From contig CM043949.1 of NCBI GenBank assembly GCA_014529385.2, forward strand, positions 143,353,858 to 143,417,857: DNA of 64,000 bases, given 5' to 3'. The translations under genes and the position numbers were made by a program. Origin of the DNA: Adiantum capillus-veneris (taxonomy: Eukaryota > Streptophyta > Polypodiopsida > Polypodiales > Pteridaceae). The notes under the pieces were generated by a model that had not been told where the DNA came from, did not search any database, and saw only the letters and a program-made list of their open reading frames with translations. Shown piece after piece: positions 36,459 through 49,100 of the stretch (its first letter is position 1; every line of letters begins with the position of its first letter).

Positions 36459-39400
36459 TTAGTAACAGTTATACATCCTTAGTCTAGGTCCTAAATACAA
36501 TTTGAAGAGGATGGCTGACCATTGTTGCCATATGACTTCCTTGAAGACACTTGAGAGTAGGCATGGCAAGGCATCCTTCATCATATCCACTGCATACTTG
36601 TTTATCCTCTGAATTTCCCGTTGCAGAGAGAAGCTTGGATCTGAGAGTCTGCCTTGGAATTGGGCCTCATTCCTAGCTATCCATACATGCCAAATATAAG
36701 CTGCTCTCCAGCTATTCCATAGGGCAATGTCCAACCCTTTAACCCAGCCCAACAACAGGTTGTTGGCTGTAATAGAAGAACTGTCAAATGTTGATATCCT
36801 GTTCTGGATCACCTGCAAGTTGGTTGCATTGAAAGGGCAGGAGAAGAAAAGATGTTCAAGTGTCTCCTCTCCCTGCTGACATCTTGAACAAATACCATTA
36901 AGCTTCAAAAATCTCTTTGCTGTTGAACCAATCCATAAAGCTCTGTGTAGAATAAGCCAAAGCAAAAAGCTGATTTTTATGGCCTGTGGAAAGGCCCAAA
37001 TACATTTAAACCTATACTGCCATTTCTTTTTACTCCAAGTGAGCTTCCACCTAGTGTTGAGCTTTTGCTTGAGGCCCACTGGCATATCACCTCTTGCACA
37101 CATCTGATTGTATATTAACTTGGTAGTCCCCTTCAGAGATTGAGCTTTAGAGCAAGGCTTAGAGCTGATTGTCACTACGGTCATCATCTTTTCAATTCTA
37201 GTCTGAACCTCATCAGCTACTAACCTGGAAACACCAAACTCAAGCATCAGAGAGTTAGAGTTGAGCCACTGGCCTTCCTTGTATACATCCTTCCAAGATC
37301 TGATGCCCTTCTTGAAGGCTATATGAGCCCTTCTTGACAGTTTCCACTTATATATTGAAGCCATGTGCCCAATCCTTATTGAATCTTGTAACGACAAGTG
37401 ATAGTTAGTAGTCAGACATGTAGGTAGAGGGGAACTATGTTTTAGCTCCATCTAGGAGTGCCACATGCTCTTGATCAGATAGGACCCCTTAGGTTTTACT
37501 GGATAGTGTGTGCAGATAACCTCCCTTAGGTTGAGATCTTGCCATGCAGGGAATTTCTGCAGTGAGAAATTCTGAATATTTCTCTTAATTAGAAGTGCCC
37601 AATAATCTTCAGAACCTGCTGCTCTGTAGATCCACTTTGCTGCTAACTTTTGAGCCTGCAAGACAATGTTTAGAATCCCTAGTCCTCCATGTTCTTTAGG
37701 AAGGCAGCAGGTGGACCAGCTTACTTTAGCTACTTTATTGAAATCGTCTGTCCATCCCCACAAGAATCTCCTTGCAAGTTGTATGATCTTATTGAGATGG
37801 GATTTGGTTAGTTTCGAGTAGCACAAGAAGTAAGTGAGAGAGGACAGTATATAATGATTAAGAACAAAAACCCTTGAGGACAAAGAGCCTTGCATACCCT
37901 GCCACCTGAAAATCTTGGTCCTGAATTTGCTAAGTATCCATTCAAATCTCTAAGCAGGAGTAACCTTGAACCCCATTGGGATCCCAAGCAATCTGAATAC
38001 CTCACCATCTCTGATTTCCTTGCACCCTGCATCCACAACAAAGCTAGGGGTAGTCCCATCCATACACTTGAAACCTGTTTTGTGGTGATTTATCACTGAT
38101 CCACTAGCCAGACAAAAAATGTTGAGACAGTCCCAGAATGCCTGAATAGAAGTCAAATCATTAGCCAAGATTGCATTGGTGTCATCAGCAAATTGCTGAA
38201 GGCAGAGGTGCTGAGTGGTGCTGGTGATCTGGATTCCTTTGATCTTCCCTGTATCCATGCAATGTCTAACCAACCAACCAATAGCATCAGAGCTGATAGC
38301 ATATAGTAAAGGTGCTAAAGGGCATCCCTGTCTAATGGAGCAAGAGAGATAGATGTTCTCAGTTAGCTGACCATTGATTGCCACTCTGGCAATAGAATTT
38401 TCTAGAAGAATATGAACATATTTGATGAACTTTTTACCACAGCCTACATCATGCAAAGACTGAAGAATAAAATCCCATCCCATCCTATCATAAGCCTTGT
38501 CAAAGTCAATCTTGAAGAAGATGTAGTTCTGGTCTGTATTTTTTGCATGCTCCATTGCCTCCCATAAAGTGATAATAGCATCCAGGATATATCTTCCCTT
38601 TATAAATCCCTTATGCTCCTTTAGAATAATCTGATCCATAAGAGGACTGAGCCTTCTAGCTAAAGACTGAGAGTAGACTTTGTATAGAGAAGTCAGACAA
38701 GTGATAGGTCTCCAGTTAGACAGGTCATCTCTATCCCCTCTCTTATGTATAAGTTTGACAACCCCAGTGTTAGATCTAGAAGGAAGAGCTCCTACTCTAA
38801 TAGATTCTTGCTAGACTAGCATAATGTGAGGAATTAGGAAGTCCTGAAATTCTTCATAGAAATCATTTGGCAGACCATCTATGCCAGGAGATTTGTCCTT
38901 AATAAAATGTCTGATGGTCTCTCTAAGCTCTCCTTCAGAAAGGGACTGATCAAGCTGTTGAGCCATAGCAAGTGTAACAATTTTCTTTCTCAGGAGAGCA
39001 ATTTTAGCTCTAGCTTGTGTGATGTTGGCCCGTCTTGAGGGGGGCTCAGAGAACACTTCAGGAAAAAAAGTATGAGCTGTGGACAGATTCTCCAAGGTCA
39101 AACATATGTTTTGTGGGTCTATCCACTTTTCTTGCCCAAAAAGTTCTAGTCCAAGCAAGGGCACTATTAGCCAGAAGGAGCTCTTCCTGTCTAAGATCTT
39201 CCTTGAGGGCCAAGATCTCTACAGAGGGGAGACTGTCTAGAGCCATATTTTTATCAAGCTGAGAAATTTTGTCTACTATCATCATTCCTCTCTTTTTTCT
39301 AGTCTCTCTAGCCTTAGTCTTGAAGTCAGTTAAAGCCTTCAGGGTCAGGGTTGTGGCCTGGTCCCAAGCTTTGAAGGGAGAAGAGCAGTGAGCAAAGCTA

Positions 39401-40218
39401 TCATTGAATATGGTTTCAACTTTTTTCTTAACTATCTCCAGCTTGAAAAGAGATTTATCCGCACGAGGTCAACCTGCTTTGTAGTTATATTCACTTCTGT
39501 CCAAATCTAGAACAAGGGGAAGATGATCAGAGATGAAGAGAGAAGAGTGAGTCTTACTAGTAATCTGCCAGTGCTCTTGCATAAGCCCTGCAGACATATA
39601 TGCTCTGTCCAGCCTTGCTGCCCTGTAACAATCACCACCTTGCTTATTAGACCAGGTTAGACCTGATTCAGCAGAAACATCCATTAGGTTGTGACTTCCA
39701 AGCAATTCTTCCCAACATTTCTTCTCTGCTCCACTTACAGTTTGACCTTTTAGGTGCCATCTATCATTAATGTTCTCCACCATATTGAAGTCACCAATGA
39801 TCATTAGGGGATGAGACAGAGATGTTAGTTCAGACCATAACCTACATCTATCAAAGATTGAGTTAGATGCATACACATTGACCAGAGTAAAATTAAAAGG
39901 GGCAGACAGGGATATTGACACCCATTGTTGAGTTGGAGAACAATCATGCCCAGACATAAAACCTACAAGCTTTGTATTTAAACCAATAGCTGCACCCCCT
40001 CTTCTTGCATCATGGTCTGTGTGGAACCAGTTATATTGTGCACCTAATCTCTTGAGGTTAGTGAGCAGAGCAGAGCCTTGAGCTTTGAGTTCCTACAAAC
40101 AAAGAATGTCAGGACATAAGCAGTTGTCCAGAAGCCAATTCTTGATAGCCATGGGTCTAGCAGGGTCAGTAAACCCCTTGCAATTATAACTGATTACTTT
40201 CAACTTTGGACAATTCAT
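36459..40218 (-). pseudogene. LINE ORF2: endonuclease, reverse transcriptase, zf-RVT
   Basis: Probable start is ATG 40218, overlapping the ORF1 end by 35 bases in another frame. The apurinic-type endonuclease has ISYNCKGF, GDFNMVE and SDHLPLVLD (about 39500-40200). A one-base frameshift near 39135 precedes the RT, which has KSPGIDGLPNDFYE, HKGFIKGR, KIDFDKAYD, SIRQGCPLAPLLY and the catalytic FADD (38181-38192). A zf-RVT domain with CSRCQQGEETLEHLFFSC lies near 36830-36890. In-frame stops are at about 40093, 39469, 38809, 37950 and 37452. No RNase H is evident at the C-terminus. Confidence 0.9.
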
Positions 40219-41573
40219 TTTTTGCTGTTTTTAGGAGGTTTGGGATAGAGACTGAGATTCTGGTGGGATCTTTAGAAGATTTCTTTTTCCTCTTGGGTTT
40301 GAAAACGACAGGTAGGGGTAGACTCTCCTCCTTAGCTTGGGTCATGAGAATATCCACTGATTGCTCTGAGGTTGCTGCAAGTAGGGATTTGAGAGCTTGG
40401 TCTTGTAACTCCAACTGTTCTTCAAAAGATTGGTCCTCTTTACCTATGTTTCCAAGGTGATGAGAGTTTGGGATAGACTCTCCCTCTGAATCTGATGAAG
40501 AAGTTGATGATAGACCTCGAGTTTGATCTAAAGGACTATCAGGAGGTGCCATCCTGTCTTCCTTGTCCTTTAACCCTGCAAGTGCTGGTTCATCTTCCTC
40601 AGGGTCAGTTGTTGCTGGTAGGTCTTGAGTAAATCTTTTACCCATGAGTGGTTGAGAGTCTTCTTGCAAGTTGACTTTAGTCTCTACCTGTTGATCAATG
40701 TCATCATCCACATCATAATAAAAAGGATCAAACACATCAGCCAACAGAGGACTAAAGCTGTTCCTGTTCTTGGAGGTTGAGGGTTTAGCATTTCTATTAT
40801 TCTTGACAGTATTTCTTTTATGGACAGGTTGGAAACTATCATCCTTATTAGGAGGGACATTCTCCGGTTTCTCTTGGGGCTTCAATTCACGACAGTCTTT
40901 AATAAAGTGACCTTGTTTCAGACAATGAAAGCAAGCATTTGGCAGATTCTTGTAGGCAACTCTTTGCAAGTGCAGGGATTTACCTGAGGAATCTCTTACA
41001 GGAATGCACTCTTTTAACTCAAATTTGAGATCAACTTCTATCAGCAGCTGTGGGTCCCATTTGGGATTTATGCCACCTCTTGATCTTTGTCCTAGAACTT
41101 TCCCTACACATTCTCCTATGTTTTTGAGCCAAGGGTACAACTCAATAGGTAATTCAGGAAAGTCAACCCAAACTGGAGCTTTAGTGGGTTTAGGTCCCCT
41201 AGGGTCAAACCCCAGGTACCAGTTAAATACAGACATAGGCGTATTTCTAATTATCCATTTGGCCTTGACTGACGATCTGCAGGGCAGAGTTTCGGTCCTC
41301 ACAAAACATGAGATAATAGCTGTTAGGCAAATATTGCACCTGCGTGACTTTTATGTTCCTATTAGTCCACTGCTGTGCTATCCAGGTTCTTAATGTTTCT
41401 AGAGAGGGTCTACCACCATGGCACAGAGCTATGACTACCCTGTCCTACAACTGATTATGCCATAGCTCCAAGTCTTTAACAGGGATGGTGACCCCTTCTG
41501 CATATGGTTCTCCTTCCATGCAGTTGGGGTTTCCCTCAATGAGCACCTCAATGAATTCCCTTCAGGGCTCCAT
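40184..41573 (-). pseudogene. LINE ORF1: DUF4283/gag-like nucleic acid-binding protein
   Basis: ORF1 probably begins at ATG 41573 (MEP, then a TGA), runs through IEVLIEGNPNC, LELWHNQL (then TAG) and VVIALCHGGRPSLETL, and shifts frame by one extra base near 41263 at the WIIRN block. From there a long frame runs to 40184 with NWYLGFDPRG, a CCHC zinc knuckle (CFHCLKQGHFIKDC) and a long acidic, Ser-rich tail. In plant L1-type LINEs this protein binds the element's RNA. Its end overlaps the ORF2 start. Confidence 0.85.
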
Positions 41574-41596
41574 GACAAAGCGCGATATAGTCTGTG

Positions 41597-41598
<2 letters not shown>

Positions 41599-41635
<37 letters not shown>
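41599..41635. repeat. (CT)n microsatellite upstream of the LINE
   Basis: About eighteen CT units; on the LINE strand this is a (GA)n tract just upstream of ORF1. Confidence 0.95.
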
Positions 41636-41638
<3 letters not shown>

Positions 41639-43837
41639 AGGTTATGGTTCTGGCGCTCCGTCTTGCCAGCTGGCGGCTCGTCGTGATTGGTTACCTCCAC
41701 TAGTGCCTAGCCCGGGGCATCTAATTTTGAGAAAATCTGTCTCCCAGGGACACCCATAGTGAGCCTTGCAAGTGGGCAGCAGGAGCGTAATAATATACAG
41801 ATATCGCCATCATGGTAAGTCGTTGAAGGCTAAAGTCTAAGGAGGTGATCATCTGCAGCTCTACCTCCCTTCGCTAGCCAACCTGTGTGCATGATAACTG
41901 ATGAGTTTCAATGGTGTAACAGGAAAGTGGCGGCCAAATATGCTGATTCTTCCACGCAACCAAGAGGATGCACGTCAAATTGTCCCTTGGCCATATCCTC
42001 TATCATTTGAGATTGCCTGCAAGCGTAAATGTGAATGAAGAAAGTGGGGATTCGTGCCTCGTCAGCATCAAGGTGTATGTTTTCTTTTGCACGTCTCTAA
42101 CCACACACGTGGCCAAGCTGCCCTTGTTAGCACGTGCAGGCTCGGACAACCTCCTCGTGAAAAATACATGGAGTGGCAGACGTCGATCATCAAGTCACCT
42201 ACAAAGGATCCCACCAGGATGCAATAGGCGTGATAGTCCCTGCAGTGTGCACGATGGCGACCATCGTCACAATATCCAAGCCCTTATGGGCCTCCATGCA
42301 TGATTAACGTAGTCCCGACAACTCACAATGAATCTGCTAGAACCTCTCCGCACCGGCACGGACTGGTTTAGACAGTCTGCTGTAGCCCATATTATAAATA
42401 AAAGCAAAAAAAAACTACTTTTGCATAGCGTGCTTGGAACCAGTCCGCCTGGTTCCGCGCCGGCGCGGACTGGTTTGAAGGGGCACACGAGACAAAGCTA
42501 TTGGAGATGCCCTTCAATTAGCTTTCTAAGTGAGTTTTCACACGGCGTGTTATGCAAGGCGATGCCCTCAAATTAGTTTTCTAAGAGAGTTTTTTTGATT
42601 GCTTGAAGATATGAATTGCATCCAATGCAATGAGGCCTTTCTAAATATGGTCTTTGTCTGTAGAAGGGAAGAGGAATAGGAGGAGACTAGCGCATTGGTT
42701 TGATATCGGGCAAGCAGCACCAGCTGGTTTCCAATCATCGTGAGTGGGCCATTATCGGTCTTCCAAAATGGTAGTGCGGAGATCACAGGAGTAGAACCCA
42801 TCACTAGGACACTCGGGAAACGTGACTGTACCTCTCTTCCTGCAAGCCCGAACACGCACTCAGATGGTGAGCAGCTATGCATGAAGGTAATTAAAGCACA
42901 AGGCTCCCAAGAAAGTACTTGAGCGACATAGCGAGTGAGCCTCACCTACATGGGGACAACTACCCCAATACTTAACCATTGTCGGGCATGCCAGATTCTC
43001 ACTACCATTAAGTCCTTCCTTTTGCAAAGCATACCTTTTACCTCTGACATGATACAATCGTAGTATGCACGCGTGCGTCTAGCTGGTCCCCTTGCTGATT
43101 GTCTCACACCAACTCCTCTTGACTTTGTGAAAATTCCTTCACAAGTATTGTACAAATTGATTGAATAGATGAGCATTGTCTCTCCTTCAATGTTGCTTGC
43201 ATCTTACAAAGTTAAAGCAATTCATGTGCCATGCTCATGGTATGCATTACACTATACGTGGCTCTAAGCCCAGTATGATTGACTCCTAATTGCACTGCTT
43301 TGCAAGATGCAATGCATGTTTGAACACTGAGAAAAATTTGTTTACTAACTATTTATGAACCATGTGATCAACTTTGCATTGGGTTTTAAATGTGTAAATC
43401 TCCATCCACATATTTTGAATTCAAAATTTCTGTGTTGAGAGATACAAGATAGAGTTGGGGATTCGGTGATGATGGCTTCTTGTACAATTGTGGTAAAAAG
43501 AATTCAGTTGGTTGTGTCAATGCCTTTGCCAAAAAAGGTGTTATTGTTCACGTGCATCTTCACATGGTAAACAATAAATGCTCATTCAAGTTGCATTGAT
43601 AACAAAGATATGGGTGTGGCGTGGGGTAAATTTCCATTAGCTCAAACTAGCCCCATCAGTTGGTATCCAACAATTGCTTTAATGTCTCCAGGAAAAGATC
43701 AACTCCAAATGCTACATCAACGCGTGGTAGATTGCATGTAGAACTAGAGGATGAGTGCCACATAATTTTGGAGACTGAACGTCAGGGTTATGTACTTTGT
43801 GACATTAAGTGTTTCTTGGCCTTATGCAGCAAGCCTT
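41636..43837. other. Gene-free stretch with small repeats
   Basis: No gene is supported. Two 22-bp direct repeats (about 42349-42370 and 42455-42476, CCGCxCCGGCxCGGACTGGTTT) and an 11-bp perfect inverted repeat (AACCAGTCCGC at 42438-42448, complement at 42465-42475) suggest a small element. A 33-bp direct repeat lies at 42505-42538 and 42561-42593. Part of the first 460 bp could be LINE 5' untranslated sequence. Confidence 0.45.
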
Positions 43838-43849
43838 CACTACAAGAGG

Positions 43850-44018
43850 CTATTCATATTAGCGACGCTCACATAGCGACGCTCAAATTTTTTTTTCCCG
43901 GCGTCGCTATGAGCGTCGCAAATTTACAAAGAAATTTGCGACGCTCATAGCGACGCCGGCTGGGCTAAAAAAAATAACCGAGCGCGCCCAAAAACTCAGA
44001 TCTCAGATCTGAGTTTTT
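43850..44018. repeat. CACTA copy 2 left subterminal repeats and palindromes
   Basis: Several GCGTCGCTAT-type motifs in both orientations. A perfect 28-bp inverted repeat (43898-43925 and 43932-43959) with a 6-base loop is built from them. A second perfect palindrome, 14 bp per arm with a single central C (43990-44018), follows. Confidence 0.9.
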
Positions 44019-44054
44019 CGGCGCCCTCAAGCAAGGAGCAGGTAACACTCTCCC

Positions 44055-44700
<646 letters not shown>

Positions 44701-44880
44701 ACGTCGTAGGAAACTAATTAAAATTAAAAGAACTAAAGATCTAGCCGACGAGGAGTTGAACTCAAGACCTATTATTCAAGAGGGAAATGGCATAATCAAT
44801 CTATCATACTTGGCATGGGTGATAGAAAGGTTATACCATTTATCTCTTTTTATTGGCACACACATCCACACACGCGCACA

Positions 44881-45046
44881 CACACAAGAAGAAGAGAGTT
44901 ATAACGTCATAGAAAACTATCTTAAAAGACGTTAAAGATTAGGTTATATGTAGACTTACATTAAATTAGATTTAGGTTTATTTTTAACTAGATTTATGTT
45001 TATTTACGCTAGATTTAGATTTACGTTATATTAGATTAGATTTAGG
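44881..45046. repeat. Direct repeat left of the captured fragment
   Basis: Begins with (AC)n and AAGAAGAAGAGAGTT, then AAAAGACGTTAAAGATTAGG and a run of TTAGATTTA phrases. It is repeated with substitutions at 45545-45720, on the other side of the HIPP-like fragment. Confidence 0.8.
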
Positions 45047-45052
45047 TCTCCA

Positions 45053-45408
45053 TAGACTGCGATGCCTGCATGAAGCGGGTGAAGAAAGCCCTCAATGGAA
45101 TATAGGGTATTGCTGCCTTCACTCATGGTGGGCTTCGTCGATCCAAAAGTACTGGTGAAATGTCTTTAGAAGATAGGGAAGAAGGTGGATCTTCAGGGCG
45201 GCAAGAGTCACTACATCCCCGACACAATGACCATCTAGACAACCTCTAGTCATTCAACAGCAGCTTCAAAGTTAGTAACAAGAGCAAGAACAGTCTAAAG
45301 GGCCAATTACTGTCGTCAGATGTGGATGGAGATGAGGCAGCGTCACCGTCGGAAGTTAACTCTCACATCTTTAGTGATGAGAATGCCAACTCTTGCCGAG
45401 TTATGTGA
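45053..45408 (+). pseudogene. Captured HIPP-like gene fragment (HMA domain, CaaX end)
   Basis: Translation in three successive frames gives a recognisable heavy-metal-associated domain protein. It starts DCDACMKRVKKALNGI (metal-binding CxxC at 45058-45069), then VDPKVLVKCL and KIGKKVDLQGGKSHYIPDTM, then a Ser/Asn/Asp-rich spacer, and ends CRVM followed by TGA at 45406-45408, a CaaX isoprenylation box. This order (HMA domain, KxGKK, spacer, CaaX) is that of plant HIPPs, which bind metals at membranes. Stops at 45103 and 45167 and two frame changes make it a pseudogene. It lies on the transposase strand, between direct repeats, inside the CACTA element; CACTA copy 1 lacks it. Confidence 0.75.
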
Positions 45409-45539
45409 AAAATTATGTGTTAAATCAGTTTTAATGTTCTTATAATCCCTGTTAGTTTAGTTCTTTGTTTTTAATATAACATAATTTACGTTAGATTTAG
45501 ATTTATGTTATATTAGATTAGACTTAGGTTTATTTAGGT

Positions 45540-45544
<5 letters not shown>

Positions 45545-45570
<26 letters not shown>

Positions 45571-45720
45571 AGAAGAAGAGAGTTTTAACGTCGTAGGAAA
45601 CTATCCCAAAAGACGTTAAAGATTAGGTTAGATGTAGACTTACGTTAAATTAGATTTAGGTTTATTTTTAGTTAGATTTACGTTTATATAGATTTACGCT
45701 TATTTACGTTAGATCGAGTC
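45545..45720. repeat. Direct repeat right of the captured fragment
   Basis: Second copy of 44881-45046, including the (AC)n start, AAGAAGAAGAGAGTTTTAACG and AAAAGACGTTAAAGATTAGG. The pair frames the captured sequence. Confidence 0.8.
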
Positions 45721-45986
45721 CACGCAAGAATTACTTACGGTTTAGGGTTTAGAGTTAGACGAACAGTGAAAAGATCTACTGTGAAAAGATGTTAAGATGC
45801 TGTGAAGTGCTACAGCTACAGAAGAGGCAAAGGGGTTTTGTCCACTACATGCAGTATCATGTAGACGTGGGTGTGTAGATTTCTAGGTATTGACCAATAA
45901 AGACGAGATTATAACCCGGTGGTTCTGATCTCCGTGCACCTCTAGACCGAGGTGTGCGGGGATTGGACATGACTAGAGAATGTGAG

Positions 45987-45990
<4 letters not shown>

Positions 45991-46052
<62 letters not shown>
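45991..46052. repeat. (GA)n microsatellite in CACTA copy 2
   Basis: About 31 GA units upstream of the transposase ATG. Copy 1 has about 61 at the same place. Confidence 0.95.
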
Positions 46053-46055
<3 letters not shown>

Positions 46056-46117
46056 GACGAAGAATGCCAATAGAATATTAAATTTGTTGTCTAGGTTATA
46101 AGTTTTTTATCCTCATT

Positions 46118-49100
46118 ATGAGTAGCGACGAGGATGTGGGACCGTCCAACCGAAACACCTATCTCTCAACGAGGGTCTTATGTCCTTGTAATCAATGCAA
46201 GCATGCTGTGCGACGGACAAGACGTGTTTCTTTGCAGCACGTTCGTGAATTTGGCGAGTTCGATCCATCTATTATAGATCGAGTTGTTGCCAATTATAAC
46301 TCATCGGACTCTGACGCTGGCCAACAAGCAGCAATCTTGCAACCCAATAGACGTGTTCGCAGGCGCTTTGGTCAAGCAGCATATGTGAGGCCACAAGATG
46401 TAGCCTCTGACAGCTCGGGGGATGATCATGCAGAGCACATTCCCAACGAGGCAATGTTTGAGCCCGAGATTGATGAAATGATCGAGACGATCATGGATTC
46501 AGAAAGGCTTATCTATGATGATATGAAAAGTGAAGCCGATACGCCATTGTATAATGGAGCACGTATGTCTAGATTGAAAGCACTCCTGGTTCTTCTCAAC
46601 ATGCAGGCAAAGTTTGGATGGAGTGACACTAGCGTCACAGCGCTTTTCAGGTGATCTATTACAATTAGTTTACTTTAATAAAACTCTAAATGTATAATGA
46701 TCTGATAGATTTTTACACGACTGTATCATATTTTTATGTTGTGTAGATTGCTGAAAGAGCACATACTACCAGCTGACAATGTGATGCCAGATTCCCGAGA
46801 TGAAGCAAGAAAGATTTTGCAAAACTTGGGGATGGATTACAATTCTATCCACGCTTGTCCTAATGACTGCATTCTTTTCAGAGGGGAATACATAGACATG
46901 GAGAAGTGTCCGAAATGTGATTCCGAAAGATATCGAGTAGATCTCCACGGGACAAAAATTCCACAAAAGGTTTTGCGACATTTCCCTCTGCTTCCTCGCA
47001 TCAAGCATTTCTTCGAATGTAAGTCCATGGCCGCCCTAGCATCATGGCATGAGGAGAATAAATCTTCGGATGGTGTGCTACGAATTCCTGCAGATTGCGT
47101 AGCGTGGAAACATATAGATGGAACATGGTCGGATTTTGCCAGGGAAGCTCGAAATTTGCGCTTAGGCCTGGCTATGGATGGCGTAAATCCATTTGGTCAA
47201 AGATCAACATCTTACAGTGTATGGCCCGTTGTCATCGTCAACTACAACATTCCCCCGTGGTTGACTACGAAGAAGGGGCACCTATGGCTAAGCTTGATTG
47301 TGCCAGGGCGATATAAAGTGGGGAATATGGATGTGTATCTTCGTCCACTATTGGAAGAGCTACAACAATTGTGGATTGGCATAGAGGTGGTGGATATGAG
47401 CCGACACACAGGACGACGGAATGCTTTGATCAGAGGCATTCTAATGTGGACCATGCATGACTATCCCGGGCTAACAGAATGCTCAGGTGATCTATTGACA
47501 CTCCTCACTCAGACACTGTAAATCTTGTTTTTTCCCATAGTTGATCTATTATCATGTGTATACATGCAGGGCTTCAAACAAGCGGATACAGAGCATGTGT
47601 CACATGTGGACCTAGACTGAATGCACGTAGGGCGCCCTCACTGAAGAAGCAAATCTACGAAGGTCATCAAGCGTATCTTCCAGAGAATCATGTGTTACGC
47701 GACGGCTTTTTGGGAAGAGAGCCACCAAGGATGTCTGCACAAGCATGGTTAGAGCAGAAGGAGATGTGCGATGACGGATTGCCTCCAGGGATGAAGAGAC
47801 TATCTCTATGGTACGAGTTACCATACTGGCCCCGACTCATGATCAATCACTTGCTCGATCCAATGCACATATTCAAGAATGTGGGTAATCTACTATGGGA
47901 CCATCTGACCGGCAAGAAAGATACTTTGGGAGCCAGAGTTGACCTTAGAAATGTGGATCGTATGGAGCAATATTGGCCGCAAACAGCGTCTGATGGATCG
48001 ATAAAACTCCCTAAAGCACCATGGATTTTCACAGGAGCCCAAGAACGCAAAGTAAAAGAGACCATTCGATCTTTGTGGACCCCCACTGGCGTAATGCACT
48101 CGCTCCGAACATGTTTTACTAAAGAAGGAAAGCTTACCGGTTTGAAGTCACACGATTGGCATAAAATGTGTCAGGTACGTTCATAGTGGACTTTAATATC
48201 ATTGCATAAAATGTGGACTTTAATATCATTGCTGCACATACTTTACAGTTTATTTTACCGGTTTCCATTGAGGGATGTTTGTCTCTCGACATCCGTAACA
48301 CAATCTACAAACTTGCAAAGCTGGTGCAATGGATCTCACAAAAGGAGATCAACGTAGACTCTATACCATTCGCCAAACTAAATGCTGTGGAGCTTGTGTG
48401 CATGTTTGAGAAACATTTTCCTACTACAATGCTAACCATTCAGGTGCATCTTCTTGTTCACATAGTTGATGAGGTGGAAATAGCTGGCACAGTTCATTCC
48501 AGGTGGATGTTCTTCTTAGAGCGTTTCATGAAAACGCTTAAGGGATATGTGAGTCAAAAGGCACGTCCGGAGGGTAGCATGGCAGAAGGTTGGTTGGTAT
48601 CAGAGTCCCTAGTGTACATTGGAGAGTGGCTAGACGGATTTGATAAATCCCGGGACACGCTATGGCGAACCATAGATGATGAGCGCATATCTGGGATTGT
48701 CATGTGCAATCTCGGTGTTGAGAAGAAGATGACGGAAGATCTAGAGGCTAAAATCAACCGATTTTGCATGCTTCACAATCCAGTGATGCAAAAGTGGATT
48801 TCACAATATGAGGATGCAAAGCAAGAGCGACAAAGGGCACGAATCGAGTGGAGACGGGGAAGACGACCACCGATGCACTATCCCGCGGTTCTGGAGAGCC
48901 TACCAACCTTCATGAGCTTAAGATGGTTGCACAACCAATTGAAAAGCGCACAACAATGCGGTGACGAAGTGATTGAAGAAGAGTGGGAGTACTCTCGGGG
49001 TTGCGCGACCAAGGTAAGTTTGCAATGTACGACTAGCAAGTGACTTTATTTATAAACGTTTGAACGGCCACTCATAATCTTTGTTCGTTGTAGTATAAGT

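Larger units (their letters stand above)
36365..41573 (-). mobile_element. L1-type LINE, minus strand, dead
   Basis: A two-frame LINE reading right to left: ORF1 (DUF4283 and zinc knuckle), then ORF2 (endonuclease, reverse transcriptase, zf-RVT). The poly-A end is the T-run at 36365-36375 on the plus strand. The first coding ATG is at about 41573; the 5' end beyond it is unclear, with a (CT)n tract at 41599-41635. It carries at least seven in-frame stops and two frameshifts, so it is old and inactive. Confidence 0.9.

Noticed and set aside
36353-42106. TAACCACAC at 36353-36361 and 42098-42106 as LINE target duplication
   Set aside because: Nine bases match, but the left copy is separated from the T-run by extra bases and the 5' end of the LINE is not otherwise placed there.
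42349-42476. Direct and inverted GC-rich repeats as a MITE
   Set aside because: No matching terminal repeats with a target duplication could be found.
45061-45100. The CDAC block as a chance match
   Set aside because: Downstream VDPKVLVKCL, KIGKKVDL and a C-terminal CaaX box in the right order make chance very unlikely, so the HIPP-like call was kept.
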